Positions 56,970 through 64,000 of a stretch of 64,000 nt of DNA are shown here, one piece after another. The DNA comes from Marinobacterium lacunae (GTDB lineage Bacteria > Pseudomonadota > Gammaproteobacteria > Pseudomonadales > Balneatricaceae). The position numbers and the translations under genes were made by a program. Every line of letters begins with the position of its first letter. Within the stretch, counting starts at the first letter, position 1. Where the stretch lies: positions 310,001 to 374,000 of the forward strand of contig NZ_JMQN01000013.1 in NCBI RefSeq assembly GCF_000705555.1, written 5' to 3'. The notes beneath the pieces were generated by a model that made no database searches, was not told where the DNA came from, and saw nothing but the letters and a program-made list of their open reading frames with translations.

Positions 56970-58062
56970 CCAGACACTCTCTGTAGCAGCTCAACGTTTG
57001 TTGCAGCATATTGTGCTGCAGAAACGGCATCTCGTCCGGCTCTTGCGGCGTGGTCAGCAGATCGACGACGACCGCCTTCAACCGGACCCTATCCTGACAG
57101 GGCACCTTGCCCGCCGGAAAAACCGCCTCGAGTATTTCGTTGACGCCACCGTGTGCATAGCCCACCACGGAGGCCCCCAGACTGAGCGCTTCGGCGACCG
57201 TGCGCCCAAAAGACTCGGGTTTGTTGGATAAAGAGAGCACCAGATCGGACACCGCGTAGATTTCACGAATATCCGGGCGCGATCCGGTAAAGGTGATCGC
57301 GTCTTCAAGCCCCTCGTTGCGCACACGCTCCCTGAGCTCGTTAGCATAGGCCTTGCGCTTGGGGTCTTCGCCACCAACGATCAGCCCATGTACCACCAAG
57401 CCATCGCCACGCAACGACGCGATGAGGTCGATGAAATCATGGTGCCCCTTCAGACGGGTAAGCCGCCCCGGCAGCGTCAGCACCTTTTGTCCTTGTAGCT
57501 GCGGATACTGCTCGTACCAGCTTTTCAGCCACTCTGCGCTTGGGCTGAAACCACGCTTGAACACCTCGGTGTCGATGCCACGGTATATCAGGCGCACCCG
57601 ACTGAAATCCGTTTGCGGATAGTTTTGTGCGATATAGCGACTGACGGTTTCGGACACGGCAATCACGCGTTCGCCCCGGCACATGATGCTGCTGTAGCGC
57701 CCTACGGAATAGAGCCCGTGTACGGTAGTCACCAGATGTGGTCGCTCCTCGGCCTTAAGCCCGCGCCAGGCCAGCCAGCAGACCCATGCGGGCATGCGCG
57801 AGCGCAGATGCAGAATATCCGGTTTTTCAGAGCGCAGCAGCGCCCTCAGGTGCCAAATCCAGCGGAACGTAAACGGGGACTTTCGTCCAATATCCAGTTG
57901 TATGTGCCGGCTGCCCTCACGCTCAAGTTGCGCGACCAGCTCGCCGCCTGCGGACAACACAACCGACTCATGCCCCTGTTGCACCAGGTATTGCGCAACT
58001 TCCAGCGTGCCGCGCTCGACACCACCGCCGTCCAGCGAGGGCAGGACCTGCATCACTTTCAC
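56962..58062 (-). CDS. GT4-family glycosyltransferase
   Basis: 366 residues. [40 protein letters not shown] and NKPESFGRTVAEALSLGASV give the GT4 fold with its acidic donor loop (ESFGRTVAEAL). It lies in the eight-gene operon, overlapping the O-antigen ligase-like gene before it (4 bases) and the DxD gene after it (8 bases). Core-LPS glycosyl transfer is inferred. Confidence 0.9.
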   Translation of the reverse strand: MKVMQVLPSLDGGGVERGTLEVAQYLVQQGHESVVLSAGGELVAQLEREGSRHIQLDIGRKSPFTFRWIWHLRALLRSEKPDILHLRSRMPAWVCWLAWRGLKAEERPHLVTTVHGLYSVGRYSSIMCRGERVIAVSETVSRYIAQNYPQTDFSRVRLIYRGIDTEVFKRGFSPSAEWLKSWYEQYPQLQGQKVLTLPGRLTRLKGHHDFIDLIASLRGDGLVVHGLIVGGEDPKRKAYANELRERVRNEGLEDAITFTGSRPDIREIYAVSDLVLSLSNKPESFGRTVAEALSLGASVVGYAHGGVNEILEAVFPAGKVPCQDRVRLKAVVVDLLTTPQEPDEMPFLQHNMLQQTLSCYRECLDG

Positions 58063-59360
58063 GCCGAATCACCTGCCGGTATCTGGCGGTCACGCCCAAG
58101 GTTTAAGGCCACGAAAACAAGTACGGTAAAGATCGCAATCTTTTCCGGATGCTTCATCGCAACCTCAGTCAGGTTGAACGTGGCAAAGGCCACAACGAGG
58201 CTCAGACTTATGTACCCAGCCCACTCGGCCCCCCGTGCTCTGATTACCTGGAGAGATCGCACGGCCGGCACGATCAGCAGCGCACACAAAGCGCTCAGCC
58301 CGATCAGGCCGCGCATTGCGATCTCCTGAAAATACTGGTTGTGAGCATGCGCGCCTGGAAGATACTCGACTAACGCGGGCGGGAATCGACCCTGCTCGAT
58401 CCAGTCCTTTTTGTATTGCTGGAAACGCTCTTTTCCGGCACCGAACAGCGGGTGCTCCTGTGCCACCGCCACGGCGTACTTCCACATCAAGACACGGAAA
58501 CCCACCGAACTGCGGTAGGCATGTCCATTAGCGGTGTCCGATAACGCGGGGGCCAGTTCATCATCCACTTTGAGGAAACGTTTGTAGGCGCCTGACTCAT
58601 ACCCGGCCACACCGCCAATCAGTGCGACCACGGTCAAGGTCAACAACGCCCGCTTGGCAGAAAACACTTTATGCCGGTAAAGATAAAACGCATAGATCAG
58701 CAATAACGGTGCAAACGCCAGCATGACGCCTCGGGTCTGCGTCAGTGCAGCCGCTGCACAGAAAACCACCGCCGACAGATACAGGCTCCAGCGCTGCCAT
58801 TGTTTGTTCAGCGCGCAGGCCAGATAGGTGCTAAATACCGCCATGCATACTGAAAACATGCCAAAGAAGATCGGGTTGGTGAATCCGCCAAACCGGGAAC
58901 ATGTCTGCCAACCGCAAACGTAGAGTATCAGCAGTAGCATTTCGAGTGCGGCAACGGCACACAAGATACCGACATAACGCGCTTGAAGCCTGATCAGCGA
59001 TGCTGCATATACAAACAGGCTGCAGTAAAGAAACATCCTGATGGTGCTCATGTAACCGTCGTTGATCAGGTAAGACAGCACCAGAATAGACGTATAGAGG
59101 GACATCGGCAGCAAGAGCGATTTAAGCCCGATCACTTTCCAGGTCGATACCGACTTGCGATAGACCAGACAGATCAGGGTCGACAGGATCATCACCGAGA
59201 TAAGGTAACGATCCCCAACCGGGAAAAAGAACATCAGATTGGTGACATAGCCGATGACCAGATAGACGCTCGCAATCGCGAGTTTTTCAAGTCGCGACCC
59301 ACTGGTCTTGACGGAAAACTGTGACGCCTCTGTCACTGAAAACTTCTCATCCATGATCAC
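58059..59360 (-). CDS. O-antigen ligase / polymerase (Wzy/WaaL-like)
   Basis: 433 residues with about ten to twelve membrane helices and the family stretch [20 protein letters not shown] (Wzy_C domain) near residue 340. It either ligates O-chains to lipid A-core or polymerises them; sequence cannot decide. The GTG at 59360 overlaps the dehydrogenase stop (GTGA); an ATG at 59354 is the alternative. No Wzx flippase is seen in this window. Confidence 0.86.
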   Translation of the reverse strand: MIMDEKFSVTEASQFSVKTSGSRLEKLAIASVYLVIGYVTNLMFFFPVGDRYLISVMILSTLICLVYRKSVSTWKVIGLKSLLLPMSLYTSILVLSYLINDGYMSTIRMFLYCSLFVYAASLIRLQARYVGILCAVAALEMLLLILYVCGWQTCSRFGGFTNPIFFGMFSVCMAVFSTYLACALNKQWQRWSLYLSAVVFCAAAALTQTRGVMLAFAPLLLIYAFYLYRHKVFSAKRALLTLTVVALIGGVAGYESGAYKRFLKVDDELAPALSDTANGHAYRSSVGFRVLMWKYAVAVAQEHPLFGAGKERFQQYKKDWIEQGRFPPALVEYLPGAHAHNQYFQEIAMRGLIGLSALCALLIVPAVRSLQVIRARGAEWAGYISLSLVVAFATFNLTEVAMKHPEKIAIFTVLVFVALNLGRDRQIPAGDSA

Positions 59361-60655
59361 AGTCGCAGATCCGCCTCACCGGCTGCCAGAACATACTTCA
59401 GATCGTAGAGTACATGCTCCGCCCGACCCCAGCGGCGGATCGCTTCAGCACCCAGTGCGTGGAACTCCTGATGGGCCACCGCCAGCACAATGCCATCATA
59501 ACGGCCCGCTTCGATCTCCTTCAGCGGCGTAATGCCGTACTCCTCCTCGGCCTCCTTGGGGTCGACCCAGGGGTCATACACATCCACATCGGCGCCGTAT
59601 TCGTTCAGGGCAAGGATGATGTCCACAACCCGGGTGTTGCGCAGATCCGGGCAGTTTTCCTTGAAGGTCAATCCGAGAATCAGAATCCGCCCGCCGGCCA
59701 CATGTATGCGGCGCTTGAGCATCGCCTTGACCATCTCATCGGCGACATAGGCGCCCATATTGCTGTTGATGCGCCGCCCGGACAGAATCACATCGGGAAT
59801 ATAGCCCGCAGACTGGGCCTTGTAGGTCAGATAGTAGGGGTCGATACCGATGCAGTGCCCCCCCACCAGACCCGGACGGAAAGGCAGAAAGTTCCATTTC
59901 GTACCGGCAGCCTCTAGCACTTCGAGGGTATCGATACCGAGCTTGTTGAAGATAATCGCCAGTTCATTCACCAACGCGATATTGAGATCGCGCTGGGTGT
60001 TCTCGATTACCTTAGCCGCCTCTGCCACACGGATGCTGCTGGCTTTGTGCGTGCCGGCGGTGATGATGGTGCGATAGAGATGATCGACCCGCTCTGCAAT
60101 CTCGGGCGTCGAGCCGGAGGTAACCTTCTTGATCGTGGTAACGCGGTGTACCTTGTCACCAGGGTTGATTCGTTCGGGACTGTAACCGGCAAAGAAATCA
60201 CGGTTAAAGACGAGCCCCGACACGCGTTCGATGACCGGGATGCAATCCTCCTCGGTGGCACCGGGGTACACCGTGGACTCGTAGATCACGATATCGTTTT
60301 TGGCGATGACCTGCCCCAGCGTTTCCGAGGCCTTGATCAGCGGTGTCAGGTCCGGCTGTTTCTGGCCGTTGATCGGTGTCGGGACGGTCACGATATAGAC
60401 ATTGCAGCCCTTCAACTGATCCACATCGGCACTGAAACTCAACTGTGTCGCCTGACGCAACTCCTCGTCATCAACCTCGAGCGTACCGTCATGCCCGGCA
60501 TTCAGTTCGCGGATTCTATCCAGATCGATATCGAAACCGACGACCGGGTAGTGTTTGCCGAACTCGACAGCCAGCGGCAGGCCGACGTAACCCAGGCCGA
60601 TAATGCCAATCTTTATCCCGTCCAATGAAACCTGGCCCTGTGTGGGAAGACTCAT
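59357..60655 (-). CDS. UDP-N-acetylhexosamine dehydrogenase (TviB/WbpO-like)
   Basis: 432 residues of the UDP-sugar dehydrogenase family. [20 protein letters not shown] binds [17 protein letters not shown] holds the catalytic Cys. [20 protein letters not shown] is typical of the TviB/WbpO/VipA branch, which oxidises UDP-GlcNAc or UDP-GalNAc to the uronic acid. The ATG at 60655 is chosen because it overlaps the ELM1 stop (ATGA) and AGAGG stands ahead. It supplies a uronic acid to the polysaccharide made by this locus. Confidence 0.92.
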   Translation of the reverse strand: MSLPTQGQVSLDGIKIGIIGLGYVGLPLAVEFGKHYPVVGFDIDLDRIRELNAGHDGTLEVDDEELRQATQLSFSADVDQLKGCNVYIVTVPTPINGQKQPDLTPLIKASETLGQVIAKNDIVIYESTVYPGATEEDCIPVIERVSGLVFNRDFFAGYSPERINPGDKVHRVTTIKKVTSGSTPEIAERVDHLYRTIITAGTHKASSIRVAEAAKVIENTQRDLNIALVNELAIIFNKLGIDTLEVLEAAGTKWNFLPFRPGLVGGHCIGIDPYYLTYKAQSAGYIPDVILSGRRINSNMGAYVADEMVKAMLKRRIHVAGGRILILGLTFKENCPDLRNTRVVDIILALNEYGADVDVYDPWVDPKEAEEEYGITPLKEIEAGRYDGIVLAVAHQEFHALGAEAIRRWGRAEHVLYDLKYVLAAGEADLRL

Positions 60656-61542
60656 AACCATCCTCTATTCAGAATCAATTCGGCACATCGACTCGCCTCG
60701 TCGAACTCCGTGGCGGGCCGAGCAAGCTCAACCGGCTGGCCCGGTTTATAACGTGTGATAACACCCTGTTGCACCAGCGACTCAAGCCCCCGATACAACC
60801 GTCCGGTGCGGCGCCAGGGCACGGTCAGTGTGCCGACAGCACAGCCGGCTGTCAGTGCCTCGTAAACCATCGAAACGCTGTCTTCACTGACCCAACACTG
60901 CTCCGTTATGGCTAGCTGCTCTGGCAGCCAGCCATCGCCGGTCGCCGCCACCGGCACCACCTCGAGCGAATCGAGGGTGCGCAGCTGAGCAAGGGTCGAC
61001 TCGGGGGTGCGTCGAGACGTCGTCAGACACCAACGGGTATCCGCACTGTGCGCAATGATACTACGGAGTTGATCGAGCAGCCCGACTTCATCCCAGTCGT
61101 TGCCTTTCGATGGGCCGCCAATCAGTATCATGCCGCTACCCGGTACTTTTTGCCCGGGGCGCATGCGGTTCAGCGCGCCCTGCGTTACGACCACATTGGC
61201 GCGCACAGGAGGCGAGTCATGTTCTGGAACAAGGCACAGATCGAAACAGGCCGTGGGCAGTGTCGGCTTCATTAATACGACGGCGGGCACACCCCAGATA
61301 CGTTTGAGCGCCAGCAGCGTCAGATGTGTCGCATGGCCGGCTCCAATCAGAAAAGCGGGAGGTTCAACAGGCAATCGCGCACAGCGACCGGTTATCAGAC
61401 CGACTAATGCCTCTCGACGGGACAACGGTGCCATCTCGCGAATCTCCGCACTGACGCCGAGACGCAGTAACGCCTCCGCCAGACCAAGCGACTGATTGCG
61501 ATGGCCGGCCTTACCGTCACCGATGATGAGAATCTGCGCCAA
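60652..61542 (-). CDS. ELM1-family protein, copy 2
   Basis: 296 residues. [50 protein letters not shown] and [20 protein letters not shown] match copy 1 at 53600-54661 and the ELM1 family. It starts at a TTG with GGGGTAGAG ahead and is the first gene of the eight-gene minus-strand operon. It is shorter than copy 1. Family proteins in bacteria are presumed glycosyltransferase-like; the true role is not known. Confidence 0.82.
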   Translation of the reverse strand: MAQILIIGDGKAGHRNQSLGLAEALLRLGVSAEIREMAPLSRREALVGLITGRCARLPVEPPAFLIGAGHATHLTLLALKRIWGVPAVVLMKPTLPTACFDLCLVPEHDSPPVRANVVVTQGALNRMRPGQKVPGSGMILIGGPSKGNDWDEVGLLDQLRSIIAHSADTRWCLTTSRRTPESTLAQLRTLDSLEVVPVAATGDGWLPEQLAITEQCWVSEDSVSMVYEALTAGCAVGTLTVPWRRTGRLYRGLESLVQQGVITRYKPGQPVELARPATEFDEASRCAELILNRGWL

Positions 61543-61714
61543 CTCTACCCCTAAATCTCCGCCGCCTGCGTGCCGCTATCTCAAGCCTGTCCATGATAAA
61601 CAATTCCGCCTGTGCTGGATATTCCGGCACTCTGGTCGTGCCCGGAACAGGCACGAAATTCGACATGAGCGCCTGTTAGTAGCGAACAGCAGAACACTAT
61701 TTCCACACTGAGCA

Positions 61715-61743
61715 ATTCCATTTTTGCTGTGGATGCATACAAT
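61715..61743 (+). promoter_or_regulatory. Weak candidate promoter in the gap before ilvE
   Basis: TACAAT at 61738-61743 is a fair -10 element; the hexamer 17 bases upstream (ATTCCA, 61715-61720) is a poor -35. The 289-base gap 61543-61831 must also hold the promoter of the minus-strand operon, but no clear elements were recognised and I see no other feature in it. Confidence 0.3.
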
Positions 61744-61831
61744 CTACTCTCTTGTTTGTGCGTGCGCTGCCGGCTATTGCTGCCGAGTCCGGCGCTCCGT
61801 CCCGTTCACTGTGTAGGTAGGGTGGTCTGCT

Positions 61832-62827
61832 ATGTCCGCGTTCGGCTCCGTTTTCATGCCTGAAATGGCGATCTCTTGGTTTGATGGTTCAAATTGGAGC
61901 GAGAGCAAGGTCGTCCCGAGCGACAGCCTGAACCTGCACGCGGGTGCTCATGTGTTGCACTACTCCAGCACCTGTTTCGAAGGGCTGAAAGCCTTCCGTC
62001 ACGAAGACGGGTCGGTGAAGATATTCCGCATGGACCGCAACATCGCCCGCATGGCACAGAGCTCTGAACTGCTGGCCCTGCCGAAGCTGGATCAGGAGCA
62101 GGCTGCTCAGATGATCACCTCCATCGTCGCACGCTTCGCCTCCGATGTGCCGGAACCGCCGGGATCCATGTACATCCGCCCGACCCATATCGGTACAGAG
62201 CCCGCCATCGGCAAGGCCGCGGTACCGACACTGGAGTCCTGCTTCTATGTTCTGCTCTCCCCGGTGGGCGATTACTTCTCCGGCGGCGATCGCGCCCTGC
62301 GCCTGCTGATCGATGACAAAAATATGCGCTGCCCGCCGCACATGGGCATGGTCAAGAGCGGTGGCAACTATGCCGGCGCGCTGCAGCCGACCATGAAGGC
62401 ACGCGCCGAATTCAAGGCCGATCAGGTCTTGTTCTGCCCCGGTGGCGATGTTCAGGAAACCGGCGCGGCCAACTTCCTGCTGATCGACGGTGACGAAATC
62501 ATCACCAAGGCGCTGGATTCCACCTTCCTGCACGGCGTGACCCGCGACTCCATTCTCACGCTGGCACGGGACATGGGCATGAAGGTATCCGAGCGTCAGC
62601 TGTCCGTGGACGAGCTGCTCGAGCGCGCAGGCAAGCCCGGCTGCGAAGCCGCTCTGTCCGGCACGGCGGCTGTTCTGACGGCGGTGGGTACACTGATTCA
62701 CAACGGTAAAGAGTACAACGTCGGCAACGGCGGAATCGGCGAGACCACCCTGAAACTGCGCCGTGCACTCAACGACATTCAGTGGGGCCGCAGCGAAGAC
62801 AAATTCGGCTGGCTGCGCGATATCTGA
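61832..62827 (+). CDS. ilvE: Branched-chain amino acid aminotransferase
   Basis: 331 residues, PLP fold type IV. VLHYSSTCFEGLKAFRHEDG, MVKSGGNYAGALQPTMKARA (near the PLP lysine) and QETGAANFLLIDGDEIITKA are diagnostic. It exchanges amino groups with leucine, isoleucine and valine. It is transcribed alone; a bidirectional terminator separates it from glnE. An in-frame ATG at 61856 is a weaker alternative start. Confidence 0.95.
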   Translation: MSAFGSVFMPEMAISWFDGSNWSESKVVPSDSLNLHAGAHVLHYSSTCFEGLKAFRHEDGSVKIFRMDRNIARMAQSSELLALPKLDQEQAAQMITSIVARFASDVPEPPGSMYIRPTHIGTEPAIGKAAVPTLESCFYVLLSPVGDYFSGGDRALRLLIDDKNMRCPPHMGMVKSGGNYAGALQPTMKARAEFKADQVLFCPGGDVQETGAANFLLIDGDEIITKALDSTFLHGVTRDSILTLARDMGMKVSERQLSVDELLERAGKPGCEAALSGTAAVLTAVGTLIHNGKEYNVGNGGIGETTLKLRRALNDIQWGRSEDKFGWLRDI

Positions 62828-62848
62828 CCGGTAGCGCCATTATGAAAA

Positions 62849-62875
62849 AGCCGGGCCCTTGTGCCCGGCTTTTTT
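62849..62875. terminator. Bidirectional terminator between ilvE and glnE
   Basis: AGCCGGGC at 62849-62856 pairs with GCCCGGCT at 62863-62870 around a 6-base loop, with an A-run before and a T-run after. It serves ilvE on the plus strand and glnE on the minus strand. Confidence 0.92.
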
Positions 62876-62896
62876 ATTGATCCCTGTTCGCGCCGA

Positions 62897-64000
62897 TCAG
62901 TGCTCCATCAGGTCGGCCCAGTAACCACTGATCCGCTCACGGTATTCGCTGAGCTGGTCACCACTGACCACGGTAGGCTGGTTCTGCAGGGTCTGACGAT
63001 GATTGAAGGCCCGATAGGCCTTATAGATCTCGCGCAGCTCCTCGGCCTGCTCCGGCGAGAGCAGCCCCTCCTGCTCGATAGACTCCAGCATCCGGATGTT
63101 ATCACTCCAGCGCATCAGCGAGGGGTATCGGTGGGCATGGGCCAGTACGAGGTACTGCACCATGAATTCGATATCGACCAGACCGCCGCGATCCTGTTTC
63201 AGGTTGAACTCGCTTCCCCCTTTCGCCGCGGAAGTCCCCAACTGCTGCCGCATCTTTTCGCGCATCTCACGCACTTCAGTCTTCAGCGCCTCGATATCCC
63301 GCTCTCGCCCGAGGATCGCTTCACGCACCGCGGCAAACCGTTCGCTCAAACGGTCGCTGCCGCTGACCACGCGGGCCCGTGCCAGTGCCTGATGTTCCCA
63401 AGTCCAGGCATCGTTTTGCTGGTACTGCTCGAACGCCTGTAGCGAGCTGACCAGCAACCCCGAATTGCCCGAGGGTCGCAAGCGCATATCGACCTCGTAC
63501 AGCTGCCCGGAGGGCGTCAGCGTACTCAGGATATGGATGATGCGCTGCCCGAGGCGGGTGAAGAACACGGGATTGGGCAGCTCGCGCTGTCCGCCCTGAG
63601 TCATCAGGTTGCCATCGGCTTCGTAGACAAATACCAGATCGAGATCCGAACCGTAGGAGAGTTCGATACCGCCGAGCTTGCCATAGCCCACGATAATAAA
63701 ATCCGGATCGCAGGGTTCTCCCGCTACCCGCTGGGGAACACCGTACTTGGCGGTCATATCGCGCCAGGCGATCTCGAGCACTGCATCCAGTATTACCTCG
63801 GCAAGCCAGGTCAGGTAATCGCTGACCTTCATCAGCGGCAGGGCACCGGTAATATCGGACGCGGCCACGCGCAACACATGCGCATGCTTGTAGTAGCGTA
63901 GCGCCTCCATCTGCTGCTCGGTATCCTCTTCGGGGATGCGAACCAGCAACTGACGCAGCTCATCATTCAGCCGAGCTTTGTCGGGCGGCGTGAACAGGGT
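62897..64000 (-). CDS. glnE: Glutamine synthetase adenylyltransferase GlnE, C-terminal part
   Basis: 367 residues of the C-terminal half; the N-terminus is cut by the window edge and the frame is open to 64000. GYGKLGGIELSYGSDLDLVF is the nucleotidyltransferase motif of the adenylylation domain; RLGQRIIHILSTLTPSGQLY, VDMRLRPSGNSGLLV and EVREMREKMRQQLG follow as in E. coli GlnE. It controls glutamine synthetase by adding and removing AMP. The stop lies 26 bases from the shared terminator. Confidence 0.95.
   Translation of the reverse strand, partial: TLFTPPDKARLNDELRQLLVRIPEEDTEQQMEALRYYKHAHVLRVAASDITGALPLMKVSDYLTWLAEVILDAVLEIAWRDMTAKYGVPQRVAGEPCDPDFIIVGYGKLGGIELSYGSDLDLVFVYEADGNLMTQGGQRELPNPVFFTRLGQRIIHILSTLTPSGQLYEVDMRLRPSGNSGLLVSSLQAFEQYQQNDAWTWEHQALARARVVSGSDRLSERFAAVREAILGRERDIEALKTEVREMREKMRQQLGTSAAKGGSEFNLKQDRGGLVDIEFMVQYLVLAHAHRYPSLMRWSDNIRMLESIEQEGLLSPEQAEELREIYKAYRAFNHRQTLQNQPTVVSGDQLSEYRERISGYWADLMEH

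Noticed and set aside
1-64000. tRNA, rRNA, CRISPR array, insertion sequence or prophage
   Set aside because: No cloverleaf, repeat-spacer pattern, transposase or phage gene was recognised on either strand.

Overview
This window is a chromosomal segment, dense with genes, from a moderately GC-rich gammaproteobacterium. The closest resemblance in gene content and order is to the Pseudomonadales/Oceanospirillales (Pseudomonas, Marinobacterium and relatives). The basis is several conserved neighbourhoods: fba-pgk-epd-tktA next to metK; rsmE, gshB, tonB-like, yqgE, ruvX, pyrR-pyrB-pyrC'; pilT/pilU back to back with yggS-proC-yggT-yggU-metX-metW-DUF4426-rdgB-hemW; and the cyaY / lptM-lysA-dapF-DUF484-xerC-HAD group. 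The genus cannot be fixed from the sequence alone. No rRNA, tRNA, insertion sequence, prophage or CRISPR array was seen.

Layout. 1-0.9 kb: an SbtA-type bicarbonate permease (cut by the window edge) behind a 57-residue membrane protein, divergent from a LysR regulator. 2.1-7.8 kb: accessory single genes (a Cys/Met PLP enzyme, a small P-loop kinase, an NmrA-like reductase with a divergent LysR, a hydrolase with a GcvA-like LysR, and a 61-residue small protein). A hairpin-rich transcript with its own promoter-like and terminator-like elements lies at about 3.35-3.49 kb. 7.9-13.5 kb: an HD-GYP protein, a periplasmic lipoprotein adaptor and an RND pump in one tight minus-strand unit. 13.6-20.1 kb: a DMT exporter, then the carbon-metabolism run tktA-epd-pgk-fba. 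20.3-30.5 kb: metK, a Cache/HAMP/GGDEF/EAL protein, rsmE, gshB, a TonB-like gene, yqgE, ruvX and the pyrimidine genes. 30.6-46.5 kb: twitching ATPases, the proC/met/rdgB/hemW series, a chemoreceptor and the xerC-dapF-lysA group with cyaY. 46.6-61.5 kb: an envelope-polysaccharide locus. 61.8-64 kb: ilvE and the C-terminal part of glnE.

How genes work together. The envelope locus joins lipid A/Kdo functions (waaA, msbA, an LpxL-type acyltransferase) with a UDP-uronate epimerase, a TviB-type nucleotide-sugar dehydrogenase, an O-antigen ligase/polymerase, two GT4 glycosyltransferases, three paralogous DxD glycosyltransferases, two ELM1-family proteins and a sulfotransferase. The eight minus-strand genes from 61.5 to 53.6 kb mostly overlap by a few bases, which suggests one translationally coupled operon. 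The natural inference is a short LPS core or O-chain carrying uronic acid and possibly sulfate. The locus lacks a recognisable Wzx flippase within the window.

The most notable items are the two ELM1-family proteins and three paralogous glycosyltransferases in that locus, the sulfotransferase between them, the structured RNA at about 3.4 kb, the SbtA/small-membrane-protein/LysR unit, the HD-GYP protein with a degenerate first module upstream of an RND pump, and the non-catalytic PyrC'. All functional statements rest on motif and context reading without database searches.
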